DNA of 64,000 bases from Oscillatoriaceae cyanobacterium M33_DOE_052 (GTDB lineage: Bacteria > Cyanobacteriota > Cyanobacteriia > Cyanobacteriales > Laspinemataceae), in NCBI GenBank assembly GCA_015296065.1, contig DVDU01000219.1, forward strand, positions 90,074 to 154,073, given 5' to 3'. A model generated the notes under the pieces. It made no database searches. It was not told where the DNA came from and saw only the letters and a program-made list of their open reading frames with translations. Position 1 is the first letter of the stretch, and each line of letters opens with the position of its first letter. The position numbers were made by a program, and so were the translations under genes. Below are positions 10,567 to 18,925 of the stretch, one piece after another.

Positions 10567-10759
10567 TAGGCTTAATCTGTAGGGTCGGCAAGCATTGCCC
10601 ACCCTACAAATCTGCTAGTACAAACCCAGATAGGGCTGAAGCCCAACTACAAACCCAGATGGGGCTGAAGCCCAGCTACTTTCCCTGGTTTGGGCTGAAG
10701 CCCAACTACAAACCTTTTGTGTGCTATGTATTGGGGGAATATCAGTGGAGAGGCAATGA
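10567..10759. repeat. gtagggt and GGGCTGAAGCCC palindromes before the symporter gene
   Basis: Holds the duplicated gtagggtcggc/gcccaccctac foldback (10578-10612) and three GGGCTGAAGCCC copies (about 10632, 10656, 10690). GGAGAGG at 10745-10751 is a good ribosome-binding site for the next gene. Confidence 0.7.
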
Positions 10760-12547
10760 ATGCAGGTTATTGATTACATCATCGTTATCGCTTATTTCGT
10801 GGCGACTCTGGCGGTGGGATTTTACTGGGAGAAGAAGGCTTCGGCGGGTTTGGACTCGTATTTTTTGGGCGATCGCAATTTGCCTTGGTGGGCTCTGGGA
10901 GCCTCGGGGATGGCTTCTAGCACGGATATCTCCGGTACAATGGTGATTACCGCCCTAGTTTACGCTTTAGGCACCAAAGGTTTTTTCATAGAAATTCGCG
11001 GCGGTATCGTCCTGGTAGTCGCCTTTTTTATGATTTTTATGGGCAAGTGGACCCGCCGCTCTCAAGTGATGACTTTAGCCGAATGGATGCGGTTACGCTT
11101 CGGCGAAGAGCGGGAAGGCAAAATCGCCCGTTTCATCAGTGCGGCTGCTAATCTGATAATTTCTATTTGGATTATCAGTTATTTTGTTGTAGGTGGCGGC
11201 AAGTTTTTCGGGGTCGTCATCGGCATTGATGACCGCTTGGCCTCTATAGTGATGATAGTCATCTCCACAATCTACACGGCTATGAGCGGTTTTTACGGGG
11301 TGATTTGGACCGATGTGTTTCAGGGGGCATTAATTTTTGTGGCGATTATATACGTTTCTCTGCTCGCCCTGCAAACTGTCAACTTGCCGCCGGAATTTGC
11401 GGTATCCGTGCCTATAGGACATGACAAATTTGAGCAAATAACTGCTAAGCTGGCGGATTGGAGCGCTATTTTGCCCCCGATGGAGCTGAATTTACCGGGC
11501 CAGTATGGGTTATACAATCTCTTCGGGGTTACGGTGTTCTTTTACTTGCTGAAAACCTGTTTGGAAGGGTTTAGCGGGGTGGGGGGATATATGAGCCAGC
11601 GGTATCTGGCGGCGAAGAGCGATCGGGAAGCGGGACTCCTATCATTATTCTGGATTATCTTGCTCTCGTTTCGCTGGCCTTTAGTCACCGGTTTTGCTGT
11701 TTTGGGCATCCACTACGGGATAACCACCGGACAGATTATCCCTGACCCGGAATTAGTTTTGCCCTTTGTCATCAAAACCTATGTTCCCCTCGGCATCAAA
11801 GGTTTGCTTGTCGCCTGCTTTATCGCTGCTGCGATGTCCACTTTTGTTTCCATCATCAATGCCAGCGCCGCTTACTGGGTGAAAGATATCTATCAAGCAT
11901 ACATCAATCGCGAAGCCAATGAGTCACAGCTCATCCTCCAAAGTCGCCTCGCCTCCGTAGCCGTGGTGGTATTGGGATTGTTGTTTAGTTTACCCGTAGT
12001 GAATATTAACGATATTTGGGGTTGGCTCACATTGGCATTTGGTTCGGGACTGTTTGTCCCCCTGTTGCTGCGGTGGTACTGGTGGCGGTTTAACGGTTAT
12101 GGTTTTGCTCTAGGGACTTTGACCGGAATGGCAGCAGCAATTATCACGAAATTGCTGGGTATTCCTCTGCCGGAATATGCGAATTTTTTGGTTCCCAGCG
12201 GTTGCTCTTTGCTGGGGTGCCTGGTGGGGACTTTGCTCACCCCTCCCACGGATAGCGCTGTGTTGGATAATTTCTACAAAGTTACCCGTCCTTTTGGCTT
12301 TTGGCAACCTATTCGCCAACAGCTTCCCCCCAATATCCAGGCGAAAATCAAATCGGAAAATACCCGCGATATCATTGCTACTATCATTGCGGTTCCCTGG
12401 CAGTTGGTGTTATTTATGACGGGGATGATGTTCGTAATGAAGCAGTGGGATAATTTTGGGGTTTTACTGCTGGTGTTGATTTTGCTATCTATTGGGCTGT
12501 ATTTTACTTGGTTCCGCCACTTGTCTAAGGAGGTGAAAGTGGAATAG
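10760..12547 (+). CDS. Sodium:solute symporter (SSS family)
   Basis: 595-residue integral membrane protein with about 13 hydrophobic segments, as expected for the SSS/LeuT-fold family. The N-terminus MQVIDYIIVIAYFVATLAVG is the first transmembrane helix. SYFLGDRNLPWWALGASGMA and SSTDISGTM form the family signature around TM1-TM2, and GFYGVIWTDVFQGAL is the conserved Na+-coupled core region. The substrate (sugar, amino acid or similar) cannot be assigned. The ATG at 10760 is supported by a GGAGAGG ribosome-binding site 8 bases upstream. Confidence 0.9.
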   Translation: MQVIDYIIVIAYFVATLAVGFYWEKKASAGLDSYFLGDRNLPWWALGASGMASSTDISGTMVITALVYALGTKGFFIEIRGGIVLVVAFFMIFMGKWTRRSQVMTLAEWMRLRFGEEREGKIARFISAAANLIISIWIISYFVVGGGKFFGVVIGIDDRLASIVMIVISTIYTAMSGFYGVIWTDVFQGALIFVAIIYVSLLALQTVNLPPEFAVSVPIGHDKFEQITAKLADWSAILPPMELNLPGQYGLYNLFGVTVFFYLLKTCLEGFSGVGGYMSQRYLAAKSDREAGLLSLFWIILLSFRWPLVTGFAVLGIHYGITTGQIIPDPELVLPFVIKTYVPLGIKGLLVACFIAAAMSTFVSIINASAAYWVKDIYQAYINREANESQLILQSRLASVAVVVLGLLFSLPVVNINDIWGWLTLAFGSGLFVPLLLRWYWWRFNGYGFALGTLTGMAAAIITKLLGIPLPEYANFLVPSGCSLLGCLVGTLLTPPTDSAVLDNFYKVTRPFGFWQPIRQQLPPNIQAKIKSENTRDIIATIIAVPWQLVLFMTGMMFVMKQWDNFGVLLLVLILLSIGLYFTWFRHLSKEVKVE

Positions 12548-12559
12548 GGAGTTGGATGC

Positions 12560-12600
12560 AGAAAACGGGTTTGTGAATTTAAACCGGTTTTTTTGATAAT
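12560..12600 (+). terminator. Imperfect hairpin and T-run after the symporter gene
   Basis: An imperfect foldback (aaacgggttt ... aaaccggt) is followed by seven T. A second perfect palindrome, GGACACGGC/GCCGTGTCC at 12609-12629, lies just after and belongs to a repeat family also seen at 35994-36014. Confidence 0.6.
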
Positions 12601-12665
12601 ACTTCTGAGGACACGGCCATGCCGTGTCCTCCAATCGGATTATCTATTTCTCCCCCATTCCCTGA

Positions 12666-13412
12666 TTAATATTTAATTTCTAAACTGACATTAGCTTGGA
12701 TTTGCTGCTCGCCGCCGATAACTGGGGTACTGTCAGCAGCGGAACGGGCGAAAGACTCTTTCTCATAGAATTGTTCGGGGGGTGGGGTGGCGGCGTTGAC
12801 TTGAATGTTGATGATTTCCCGGCGACTGAGGTTGAGCGCGGCTAACACGGTGTCGGCTTGTTGCAGAGCGTCGTTAGTGGCGGCGCGGAGGGCTTGTTGT
12901 CTAGCGGCGGCGATCGCCTCATCCGTCGCCACAAAACCAATCCCATCAATGCGCGTAGCTCCCGCATTTACCGCCGCATCTAAAATATCTCCGGCTTTTT
13001 CCGTAACCACCCGAAAACTCACTGTATTAGTACCAATATATCCCGTCAACCGCTGTTGGTTATTTTGGTAGTCATAAACTGGATTTAAACGAATACCGGT
13101 AGTTTCCAGTTTGTCCACATTCTGGGAACGGAGTAACTGCACCACTGCAGATGACTTTCTGGCTACTTCTTCTTGCACTTCTTTGGCATTTTTGCCCTGA
13201 ATTTCTACCCCCAAACTCACCCGCGCCAAACTGGTGGGAATGGAAACGATACCCTGACCACTCACCATCAGGCTTCTGGTGCGCTGTTCCTGTGCTGCCA
13301 CTGGTTGTATCGCTCCGAAACTCACCGCACCTACCGCCATAAATAACGCGGCTAACGCACTGCAAATAGGGAGTATCCCGTTTTGGTAACTATTCTTGGT
13401 CGGGCGAAGCAT
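12666..13412 (-). CDS. SIMPL (DUF541) domain periplasmic protein
   Basis: SIMPL-domain proteins are periplasmic or outer-membrane proteins of poorly known role. I choose the ATG at 13412, giving MLRPTKNSYQNGILPICSAL, because it starts a normal signal peptide (hydrophobic core to about residue 38, cleavage near PVAAQ). The frame is open further upstream to 13511, but that part is encoded by repeats. The mature part shows GQGIVSIPTSLARVSLGVEIQGK, YQNNQQRLTGYIGTNTVSFRV and the C-terminal IQANVSLEIKY, typical of the family. The start codon and first codons lie inside a 67-bp repeat element, so the promoter and translation start may have been supplied by it. Confidence 0.85.
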   Translation of the reverse strand: MLRPTKNSYQNGILPICSALAALFMAVGAVSFGAIQPVAAQEQRTRSLMVSGQGIVSIPTSLARVSLGVEIQGKNAKEVQEEVARKSSAVVQLLRSQNVDKLETTGIRLNPVYDYQNNQQRLTGYIGTNTVSFRVVTEKAGDILDAAVNAGATRIDGIGFVATDEAIAAARQQALRAATNDALQQADTVLAALNLSRREIINIQVNAATPPPEQFYEKESFARSAADSTPVIGGEQQIQANVSLEIKY

Positions 13413-13468
13413 TCTGAGGATTAATTCTCGGTCGATCGCGCCAGATAACTCGCCAGAATGCTTCGCCC
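13402..13468. repeat. 67-bp element with GGGCGAAGC/GCTTCGCCC terminal inverted repeats
   Basis: The ends are GGGCGAAGCATTCTG and CAGAATGCTTCGCCC, a 15-bp inverted pair. Elements of exactly the same length and ends lie at 34569-34635 and 35549-35615. The left end contains the SIMPL start codon (CAT at 13410-13412). It looks like a MITE or REP-type element. Confidence 0.8.
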
Positions 13469-13840
13469 CTACAAAATCGGGATGTTCCCTGTAACCAGGC
13501 TTATTTGTCATTGGTCATTTGTCCTTTGTTGGTGATAGTAATCGCCCACCCTAAATCTACTCTGAACCCCTAATCGGAACCAATTTGGGCTAAAGCCCAA
13601 CTACGAACCTGTCTCCTTGGTTCTGTTGCGATAGATATTCTAGATGCTATTACGACGATTATAGTTCCAGGGCAGGATAAAAATTAGGGTGAGCGAATGC
13701 CCACCCTACATCTCGGTTTAATATAAACCGGGTTTCTTCACCAAATCTGGGTTAGTCCAGAAAGCCGGTTTCTTAACCAAATATCGGTCAAAATCCCAAG
13801 ATTGTCGCAGAAACCGGGTTTCTAATCCGTGGACAACCCT
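13469..13840. repeat. Mixed intergenic repeats (tttgtcc, GGGCTAAAGCCC, CCGGGTTTC)
   Basis: In order: a tttgtc repeat (13505-13530), GGGCTAAAGCCC (13589-13600), a gggtgagc..gcccaccctac foldback (13688-13710), and a run of aaaccgggtttct, aaagccggtttct and aaaccgggtttct copies with caaatctggg spacers (13725-13832). No gene is visible. Confidence 0.75.
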
Positions 13841-16180
13841 TTAGGTGGCTTCCACAAAGTAGCCGCTGCGGCTGAACTCCTCTTCTTCGGGGGTGAAGTT
13901 GGGGGAGGCGTCCACCAGTTCGGGGTCAAATTTATAGGTTTCTGGCAGGAAGTTGCCCGCCACTACGGCTTCTTCTAAGTCTTTGATGTGACTTTGGGCG
14001 AGGTCGCAGGCTTCTTGGATACTGGCGGCGTCGCCTTTTTCCAGCAGTTTTTGTAATTCGGCGCGGAGTCCCGCCAGACGTGCCATTGGTTTGAGCAACG
14101 CATACACCCGGTAGAGCCGATCGGTGGCGATGCTCACGTGTTTGAGAGCTTGAGAGCGGGCCAGTTCTGAGTCCAGAGATGGCCAGTAACGGCTGGTGTA
14201 GAATGCTCGTTCGTCTTTATGATACCACTGCTCGGTACGGGCGATCGAAGAGGAAACCGTGTTATGCAGTTTCCAGAAGAACAGGCGCAACGACGGCCCA
14301 TCGGCTACCGTGGAGAGCTTATCATTAATTGATACCTCAAAATCCGAGAGGTTCGGGTCACGCCCCAAAACCAGATACTCCATCGGATACATTTCCACCT
14401 CTTTATTCTGCACCACATACATATTCAAGTGGTAGCGGCAATAAGGGCAGGGATACATGGTGGCAAACAGCTTGAAAAATTCCTGGAATACGGCCACCAA
14501 TGCTTTTTGCTCTTCGGGAGTTTTGGTGCAAACAATTTCCGCCGTGGTATGGAAGAAACGCCACACCGCCGGACCGATAAAGTAAGGGAAACTGATGCGC
14601 ATTTGGGCATCTTTAATGTCAGAGCGTCCCAGATATACGTCAATAAAGGAGACGTAATGGGAAAGTGCCCCAGACTCGCGCCCAAATTCTTGGCGTTCCC
14701 GGCGTTTTTGCACCCCATTGAGGTAGTGGCGGGTGAGGTTCCAGGCTTGTTTGATTTCCAGTTTTTGTTTCGGGCTACAGTTGGGGAAGTTTTCCGCTAC
14801 ATCAGCAGCATATCGTCCAAATTCTCCTGCTGCTTTGGCTTCTTCATACCATTTGTTTAAAGCGGCTTCATTGGGGATGGTGTTTTCTTGAATATCGGCG
14901 GCGCTGGTAACGCTAAAAGCTGCCAGCAGTTTGGGCATGAAATCTTCATACCAGTAAACGGCTGGCATCATGGCACCGTCTATTTGCTCGTCGGCGTTAT
15001 CGATAATAACGCGGTTCCACTTTTTCAGGTATTCTTTGGGGTCTTCGCCGGATGGTGGCGGTGGCGGCGCCATTTCTTGATTGAGGTCCATCTGGCGCAG
15101 GCGGTTGAGTTCGTTGATGGCGAGGACGCCTTCGACCACATCGCTTAAGCTGATGTGTTTTTTCTTCATGGTGATGGCGAACTCGACGCCAGCGGCGAAT
15201 TTCTCCCGCACGGTGGTGGACTTGCTGCGCGCCTCGAGCATGGCTTGTTCTTCGGCGAGCATTTCTGGGGTTTTTTCTATGGTTGCCCAGTTGGCGATAC
15301 GCTCTTGCAGGCGGGCGTATTCGGCTTGAATTGATTCTGCTACGGCGTCGAGAACCGGATGGCAGGCGGGATCAACGATGCCTAAGCCTTTGTAAACGGC
15401 GATCGCCTTGGCCACAAATTTGGTAAAATCGCCGATGCGATAAGGCAGGTTTTTTGCCCGCAGGTGGGTTTCGCTGTTGGCGGAGAAGTTTTCCCGGAAG
15501 CTGCGATATGCGGCTCCTTGCACCAGGCGAAATAGCCCAATTTGCATCTGCAGGCGGGAAGTACCACGTCCTGGTTCTTGGCGGGGGTGTTGGGATAGTA
15601 GCTGTTTGAGCTGGTCCACTTCAGACGTGGGGGCGCTAGATGCGGCGGGAGCTGGAGTGGTGGGGGTGCTGGGTTTCGGCGGTGTGGTGACGGCGGGGGA
15701 GTCGGTGTAGGTGCGTCCCGTGGTTTGCTCGGGCACCAGTTTGCAGAATTCCTCAAAGTCGATCGAGCCGTCGCCGTCGAAGTCCACTTCTTTGAGCATT
15801 TCTTCGAGTTCGGCTTCGGTGAGTCCGAACTGACCCATCACCTCTTTCATTTCGTCGGCGGTGATATGTCCGCTGCCATCTTCGTCAAAGACGCTGAAAG
15901 CTAGCTTGAGGCGGCTAATGCGATCGCCCCTTTGCGCCACCATCAGCGCTTTGAACTCCTCAAAATCAATGGTGCCCGAGGCATCCACATCTACTTCTTT
16001 AATCATCTCCCGCAGCTCGATGTCGCTGGGATTTTGTCCCAAAGAGCGCACCACCTGCCCCAGTTCTTCCACGGAGATGGCACCGCTGCCATCCGCATCA
16101 AACACCGTGAATGCTTCCCACAGCTTCTGCACTTCGGCTTCGCTGATTGTCGATTTTGTCATCTCTGCCGATGTCATCAA
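13841..16180 (-). CDS. Four-EF-hand calmodulin-like protein fused to an Erv/ALR-like region
   Basis: 779 residues. Four canonical Ca2+-binding loops at residues 28-39 (DADGSGAISVEE), 64-75 (DVDASGTIDFEE), 99-110 (DEDGSGHITADE) and 133-144 (DFDGDGSIDFEE) match calmodulin spacing. A Pro/Thr-rich linker (~155-195) and a long helical region follow. Near residues 545-645 there is a pattern like Erv1/ALR FAD-dependent thiol oxidases: a WRFFHTTAEI helix, YPCPYC with C578 and C581, then WKLHNTVSSS with H639-N640. Erv proteins use CxxC plus HNxVN around FAD. The CxxC-to-HN distance (~60) exceeds the usual ~30 and the usual second Cys pair is absent, so the oxidase call is inference. No signal peptide is visible. 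Confidence 0.8.
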   Translation of the reverse strand: MMTSAEMTKSTISEAEVQKLWEAFTVFDADGSGAISVEELGQVVRSLGQNPSDIELREMIKEVDVDASGTIDFEEFKALMVAQRGDRISRLKLAFSVFDEDGSGHITADEMKEVMGQFGLTEAELEEMLKEVDFDGDGSIDFEEFCKLVPEQTTGRTYTDSPAVTTPPKPSTPTTPAPAASSAPTSEVDQLKQLLSQHPRQEPGRGTSRLQMQIGLFRLVQGAAYRSFRENFSANSETHLRAKNLPYRIGDFTKFVAKAIAVYKGLGIVDPACHPVLDAVAESIQAEYARLQERIANWATIEKTPEMLAEEQAMLEARSKSTTVREKFAAGVEFAITMKKKHISLSDVVEGVLAINELNRLRQMDLNQEMAPPPPPSGEDPKEYLKKWNRVIIDNADEQIDGAMMPAVYWYEDFMPKLLAAFSVTSAADIQENTIPNEAALNKWYEEAKAAGEFGRYAADVAENFPNCSPKQKLEIKQAWNLTRHYLNGVQKRRERQEFGRESGALSHYVSFIDVYLGRSDIKDAQMRISFPYFIGPAVWRFFHTTAEIVCTKTPEEQKALVAVFQEFFKLFATMYPCPYCRYHLNMYVVQNKEVEMYPMEYLVLGRDPNLSDFEVSINDKLSTVADGPSLRLFFWKLHNTVSSSIARTEQWYHKDERAFYTSRYWPSLDSELARSQALKHVSIATDRLYRVYALLKPMARLAGLRAELQKLLEKGDAASIQEACDLAQSHIKDLEEAVVAGNFLPETYKFDPELVDASPNFTPEEEEFSRSGYFVEAT

Positions 16181-16541
16181 TTTATTCTCCCTGGTTTTTC
16201 CGTCAAATAATTGCTCGTTAGAGTTTTTTGGCTGTTCTGTTTAGTATATCCTGAGTCATTTGTCCTGAGTCATTTGTCGAATAACTTAATATCCCTAGGC
16301 TAATCTCTACCATATGGTATCACCACGCCAAAACTCCCCTCCGGGCGGACTTGGGGTTTAGCCACCGGCAATTTTAAATCTCGCGTAGGATAATGTCAAG
16401 GTAATGATATGGGCAATTTTTCACTAATTTTTATCAATTATTTGTCACTTATCCCTGGTAACATATCATCTCATCAATCAAATCACAAATGACAAATAAC
16501 AAATGAGAAACAATAATGTCATATTGAGATGAGTCAACCTC
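16181..16541. other. AT-rich divergent intergenic region
   Basis: Lies between the divergent EF-hand gene and the RNA/hetZ unit. It contains cattttgtc and caaatgacaaa repeat remnants at 16255-16280 and 16480-16510. No gene is visible. Confidence 0.5.
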
Positions 16542-16570
16542 TTGACAAGGGGGCTTTTTTTTGATATACT
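16542..16570 (+). promoter_or_regulatory. Consensus sigma-70 promoter upstream of the structured RNA and hetZ
   Basis: TTGACA at 16542-16547 and TATACT at 16565-16570 are separated by exactly 17 bases. The predicted transcription start is near 16577. This is the best promoter match in the window and faces hetZ, whose start codon lies about 470 bases downstream. Confidence 0.75.
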
Positions 16571-16576
16571 TTCTGT

Positions 16577-16790
16577 TAAAAGTGCATAAATTCTGTCCCT
16601 CCCATAGATTTAGACCTGTTTCTCAACCCCAGGGTCATCCGCTACAAGTAACAGGGTGAAGAGAGGGTCAAAGTCCGGTGGGCTTTTAGTTGCCGGACGT
16701 TGGCGAGGGTCCCAGGAGAAATCTGCTATGGCTAATTTTTAAATTAGCTCAAGACAAATCACTGCCATAGGTTAACGCCTCCCATCTACT
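16577..16790 (+). ncRNA. Structured RNA or long hetZ leader, family unknown
   Basis: No good ORF is present, but complementarity is extensive. An outer stem pairs CCAT-AGATTT (16602-16611) and CCTG (16615-16618) with CAGG (16713-16716), AAATCT (16719-16724) and ATGG (16728-16731). An inner hairpin pairs GTCCGG (16673-16678) with CCGGAC (16693-16698). GCTAATTT (16731-16738) pairs with AAATTAGC (16741-16748). CTATGG (16726-16731) could instead pair with CCATAG at 16765-16770, giving two exclusive folds. It could be a free small RNA (the rod shape recalls 6S RNA) or a regulatory 5' leader of hetZ. I could not match it to a known family. Confidence 0.5.
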
Positions 16791-16978
16791 GCGCTCATTT
16801 TTCCTTTGACCACAAGGGACAAGGGACAAATGACATATTTATTACCAAATGACTTTTGGTAACAGCTTTGACATTTATGTGAAAATTAGTGGTGTTTGAG
16901 TGGTTTATTCAAATACTAGAATTTTCTGGCTTTGGGTTTCTGGTGAAAATGTTCTCAGAGCCTGATTTTGTGAAAGAG

Positions 16979-17003
16979 CAACCCGGTTTTTCAGCCGGTT
17001 GCC
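16979..17003 (+). promoter_or_regulatory. Hairpin just upstream of hetZ
   Basis: GCAACC pairs with GGTTGC around an inner CGG/CCG-type pair and a T-rich loop. No T-run follows, so it is not a standard terminator. It lies 45 bases before the hetZ start and could affect leader folding. Confidence 0.4.
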
Positions 17004-17047
17004 TCAATTATTCACAAGGATAAACTTGGTGAGGGAAGGCTTTTTGC

Positions 17048-18307
17048 ATGAAGTCGTCTTTGGGATTTCTGCATCCACATATCATGGAAAAGTCAAAAAG
17101 AGTGCAATTTCTACCAAGTGATGTCAAAAAAATCGACCATCAGGTAGGATGTTTTGGTTGTGAGATAGAACAAATTTACCCGGAAATAGCTGGGGTTTTC
17201 GGCTGGCTATTTACGGAAATCAAGCGGGAAACTTCAGCTCCTGAAGCTCAATGCTACCGCGTCAGCTACAATATATATCAGGAAGTTCTGCGCATCTGCT
17301 CCCAGAGCGATCGGATTAAAACATCCCAGCAAGTGGATGTGTGGGCACAAAACCTGGCTAAATATCGCTTGCAGCAATGCTTTCACTATTATCGCCACGG
17401 GGTGAAGCGAGGGCAAATAGAACTGCATGGCACTCTGAGTGCGATGGTTTACCGCTATTTTATGCCCGGTGGTGGTCGGACAAATCATGGGTGGCGTCAA
17501 CGGGCGATCGAAGAATTTTTGCAGGGATTTTATGAAGATAGTTGGAATACTTTCCGCCGGGAAACTCATCTGAGTGAAACCTATCGCGCCTCCACCCGGT
17601 TGGAGCAAGCGGAATACATGGCATTTACCGAACGCTACGCCAAGCGCAATATCGGCTTTCGGGATAAGTCTAGCCAGCAGTTAATCGTGTTGCGGGTAAA
17701 AACTTTCCTGCAAAAGCAGCGGCGGGAAATTTCCCTGGATTTAGAATTGGGTGATGACGAGACGGCGATGTACTCAGACAGTATCACTAATGAAGTTTAT
17801 CGCTTATCGGCGCAGATGGTGATGCCAGTTGTTACCCCAGCCGACCCGATTTGTGCTAGTATCATTGAAGAGTTGCGGTCTTATCTGGAAAAGCGCCAGC
17901 AAAGCCAATGTGCCCGCTACTTTTTCCTGCTGCTGGATGATAAAACACCGAAAGAAATAGATGCAATTTTGGGCGTGACGCCTCGCCAGCGGGACTATTT
18001 GCAGCAGCGTTTTAAGTACCACTTGATGCGGTTTGCTTTTAACGATGCCTGGGAATTAGTGCATCAATGGTTGGATGCAGATTTAGAACAACATCTGGGG
18101 ATGAATTCTCAGCAATGGCAGGTATTTGAGTCAAATTTGACTGAAACTCTCCAATGCTTGCTGCGGCTGAAACAAGAGGGACTTTCCGATGGCGCGATCG
18201 CTCGCCAACTGAAATGCTCCCTCAAGCGCGTTCAGCGACTCTGGTCAGACATTCTCGAACGCGCCTGGTTAATTCGCAATGGTTTAGACACCCGTACCAG
18301 CGCTTAA
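17048..18307 (+). CDS. hetZ: HetZ-like regulator
   Basis: HetZ is a putative DNA-binding regulator of early heterocyst commitment in Anabaena (about 400 residues) and is also present in non-heterocystous filamentous species. The 419-residue product carries family hallmarks as I recall them: LAKYRLQQCFHYYRHGVKRG, LHGTLSAMVYRY, LEQAEYMAFTERYAKR and LGVTPRQRDYLQQRFKYHL. The C-terminal part (~375-405) looks like a helix-turn-helix (DGAIARQLKCSLKRVQRLW). The ATG at 17048 has gaggga upstream; a second in-frame ATG at 17084 is possible. A promoter and structured leader lie about 470 bases upstream. No hetR, hetP or patU is in the window. Confidence 0.82.
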   Translation: MKSSLGFLHPHIMEKSKRVQFLPSDVKKIDHQVGCFGCEIEQIYPEIAGVFGWLFTEIKRETSAPEAQCYRVSYNIYQEVLRICSQSDRIKTSQQVDVWAQNLAKYRLQQCFHYYRHGVKRGQIELHGTLSAMVYRYFMPGGGRTNHGWRQRAIEEFLQGFYEDSWNTFRRETHLSETYRASTRLEQAEYMAFTERYAKRNIGFRDKSSQQLIVLRVKTFLQKQRREISLDLELGDDETAMYSDSITNEVYRLSAQMVMPVVTPADPICASIIEELRSYLEKRQQSQCARYFFLLLDDKTPKEIDAILGVTPRQRDYLQQRFKYHLMRFAFNDAWELVHQWLDADLEQHLGMNSQQWQVFESNLTETLQCLLRLKQEGLSDGAIARQLKCSLKRVQRLWSDILERAWLIRNGLDTRTSA

Positions 18308-18327
18308 CTCTATCCGCTTAATTCCCC

Positions 18328-18358
18328 GCTTGCCCCTCACCGGGCAAGCATTTTTTTT
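18328..18358 (+). terminator. Intrinsic terminator of hetZ
   Basis: A perfect 8-bp stem GCTTGCCC (18328-18335) / GGGCAAGC (18342-18349) with a 6-base loop is followed by eight T. Confidence 0.9.
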
Positions 18359-18465
18359 GACCAAAGTATGATATAAATGTAAAAGGCAAACCACCATCCC
18401 TCACCAGAAGCGCCACCACCCCATATGGCCAGTAGAGCATCCCGAATGGATAGCAGCGGTGATAA

Positions 18466-18555
18466 GCTATCAGGTGGAGTCTGCCAACCAGTTTATGGTA
18501 TTGCGGTGTCCGGGCGATCGGGGATAATGGGCGATAATGGAATTGAAAGTTGGGG
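18466..18555. repeat. Left copy of an imperfect ~90-bp direct repeat
   Basis: Shares ggtggagtctgccaacc, gttta and tggaattgaaagttggg, in order, with 19638-19723. The two copies bracket the DUF433 and AbrB-like/VapC genes. Confidence 0.6.
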
Positions 18556-18573
18556 AACTCAGGAGCAACGGAA

Positions 18574-18861
18574 ATGCTTAAAGCAACGGAAAATCGCTAT
18601 ATCGTCAGAGATGATGAAATATTGGGAGGCGAACCGATTATCAAAGGCACTCGCACTCCGGTAAGAGCCATTGTGGAAACGTGGCGAATGGGAGTTTTGC
18701 CGGAAGAAATTCCCATAGGAATGCCGCATCTAACCCTGGCTCAAGTGTTTGATGCTTTGAGCTATTACAGCGACAACCGGGATGAAATTGACTACTATAT
18801 TGAACGCAATCGCATTCCCGACGAATTAATCTGCCAGAAATCGTTCAGCCATTTCTCTTAA
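18574..18861 (+). CDS. DUF433 family protein, antitoxin-like
   Basis: About 95 residues starting at the ATG giving MLKATENRYIVRDDEILGGE; AGGAG lies 8 bases upstream, which favours it over the earlier GTG-type start at 18550. The conserved DUF433 pattern GGEPIIKGTRTPVRAIVE...LPEEIPIGMPHLTLAQVFDALSYY is present. DUF433 is a VapB-like winged-helix fold often paired with a PIN-type toxin. Here no DUF5615 partner follows; the next genes are an AbrB-like antitoxin and a VapC. Confidence 0.75.
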   Translation: MLKATENRYIVRDDEILGGEPIIKGTRTPVRAIVETWRMGVLPEEIPIGMPHLTLAQVFDALSYYSDNRDEIDYYIERNRIPDELICQKSFSHFS

Positions 18862-18925
18862 TTTTGAACGAAGTTACAGCCAATGAAATGGAAAATCAAG
18901 TCAGTTATATATAAGAGAGGATTTT

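Noticed and set aside
13413..13511. Longer N-terminus for the SIMPL protein
   Set aside because: The extra 33 residues are encoded by the 67-bp element and flanking repeats and would bury the signal peptide.
16577..16790. tmRNA, SRP RNA or RNase P RNA
   Set aside because: No tRNA-like ends, no GGTCCGGAAGG-type SRP core, and the short AAAGTCCGG match is not accompanied by the rest of the RNase P RNA core.
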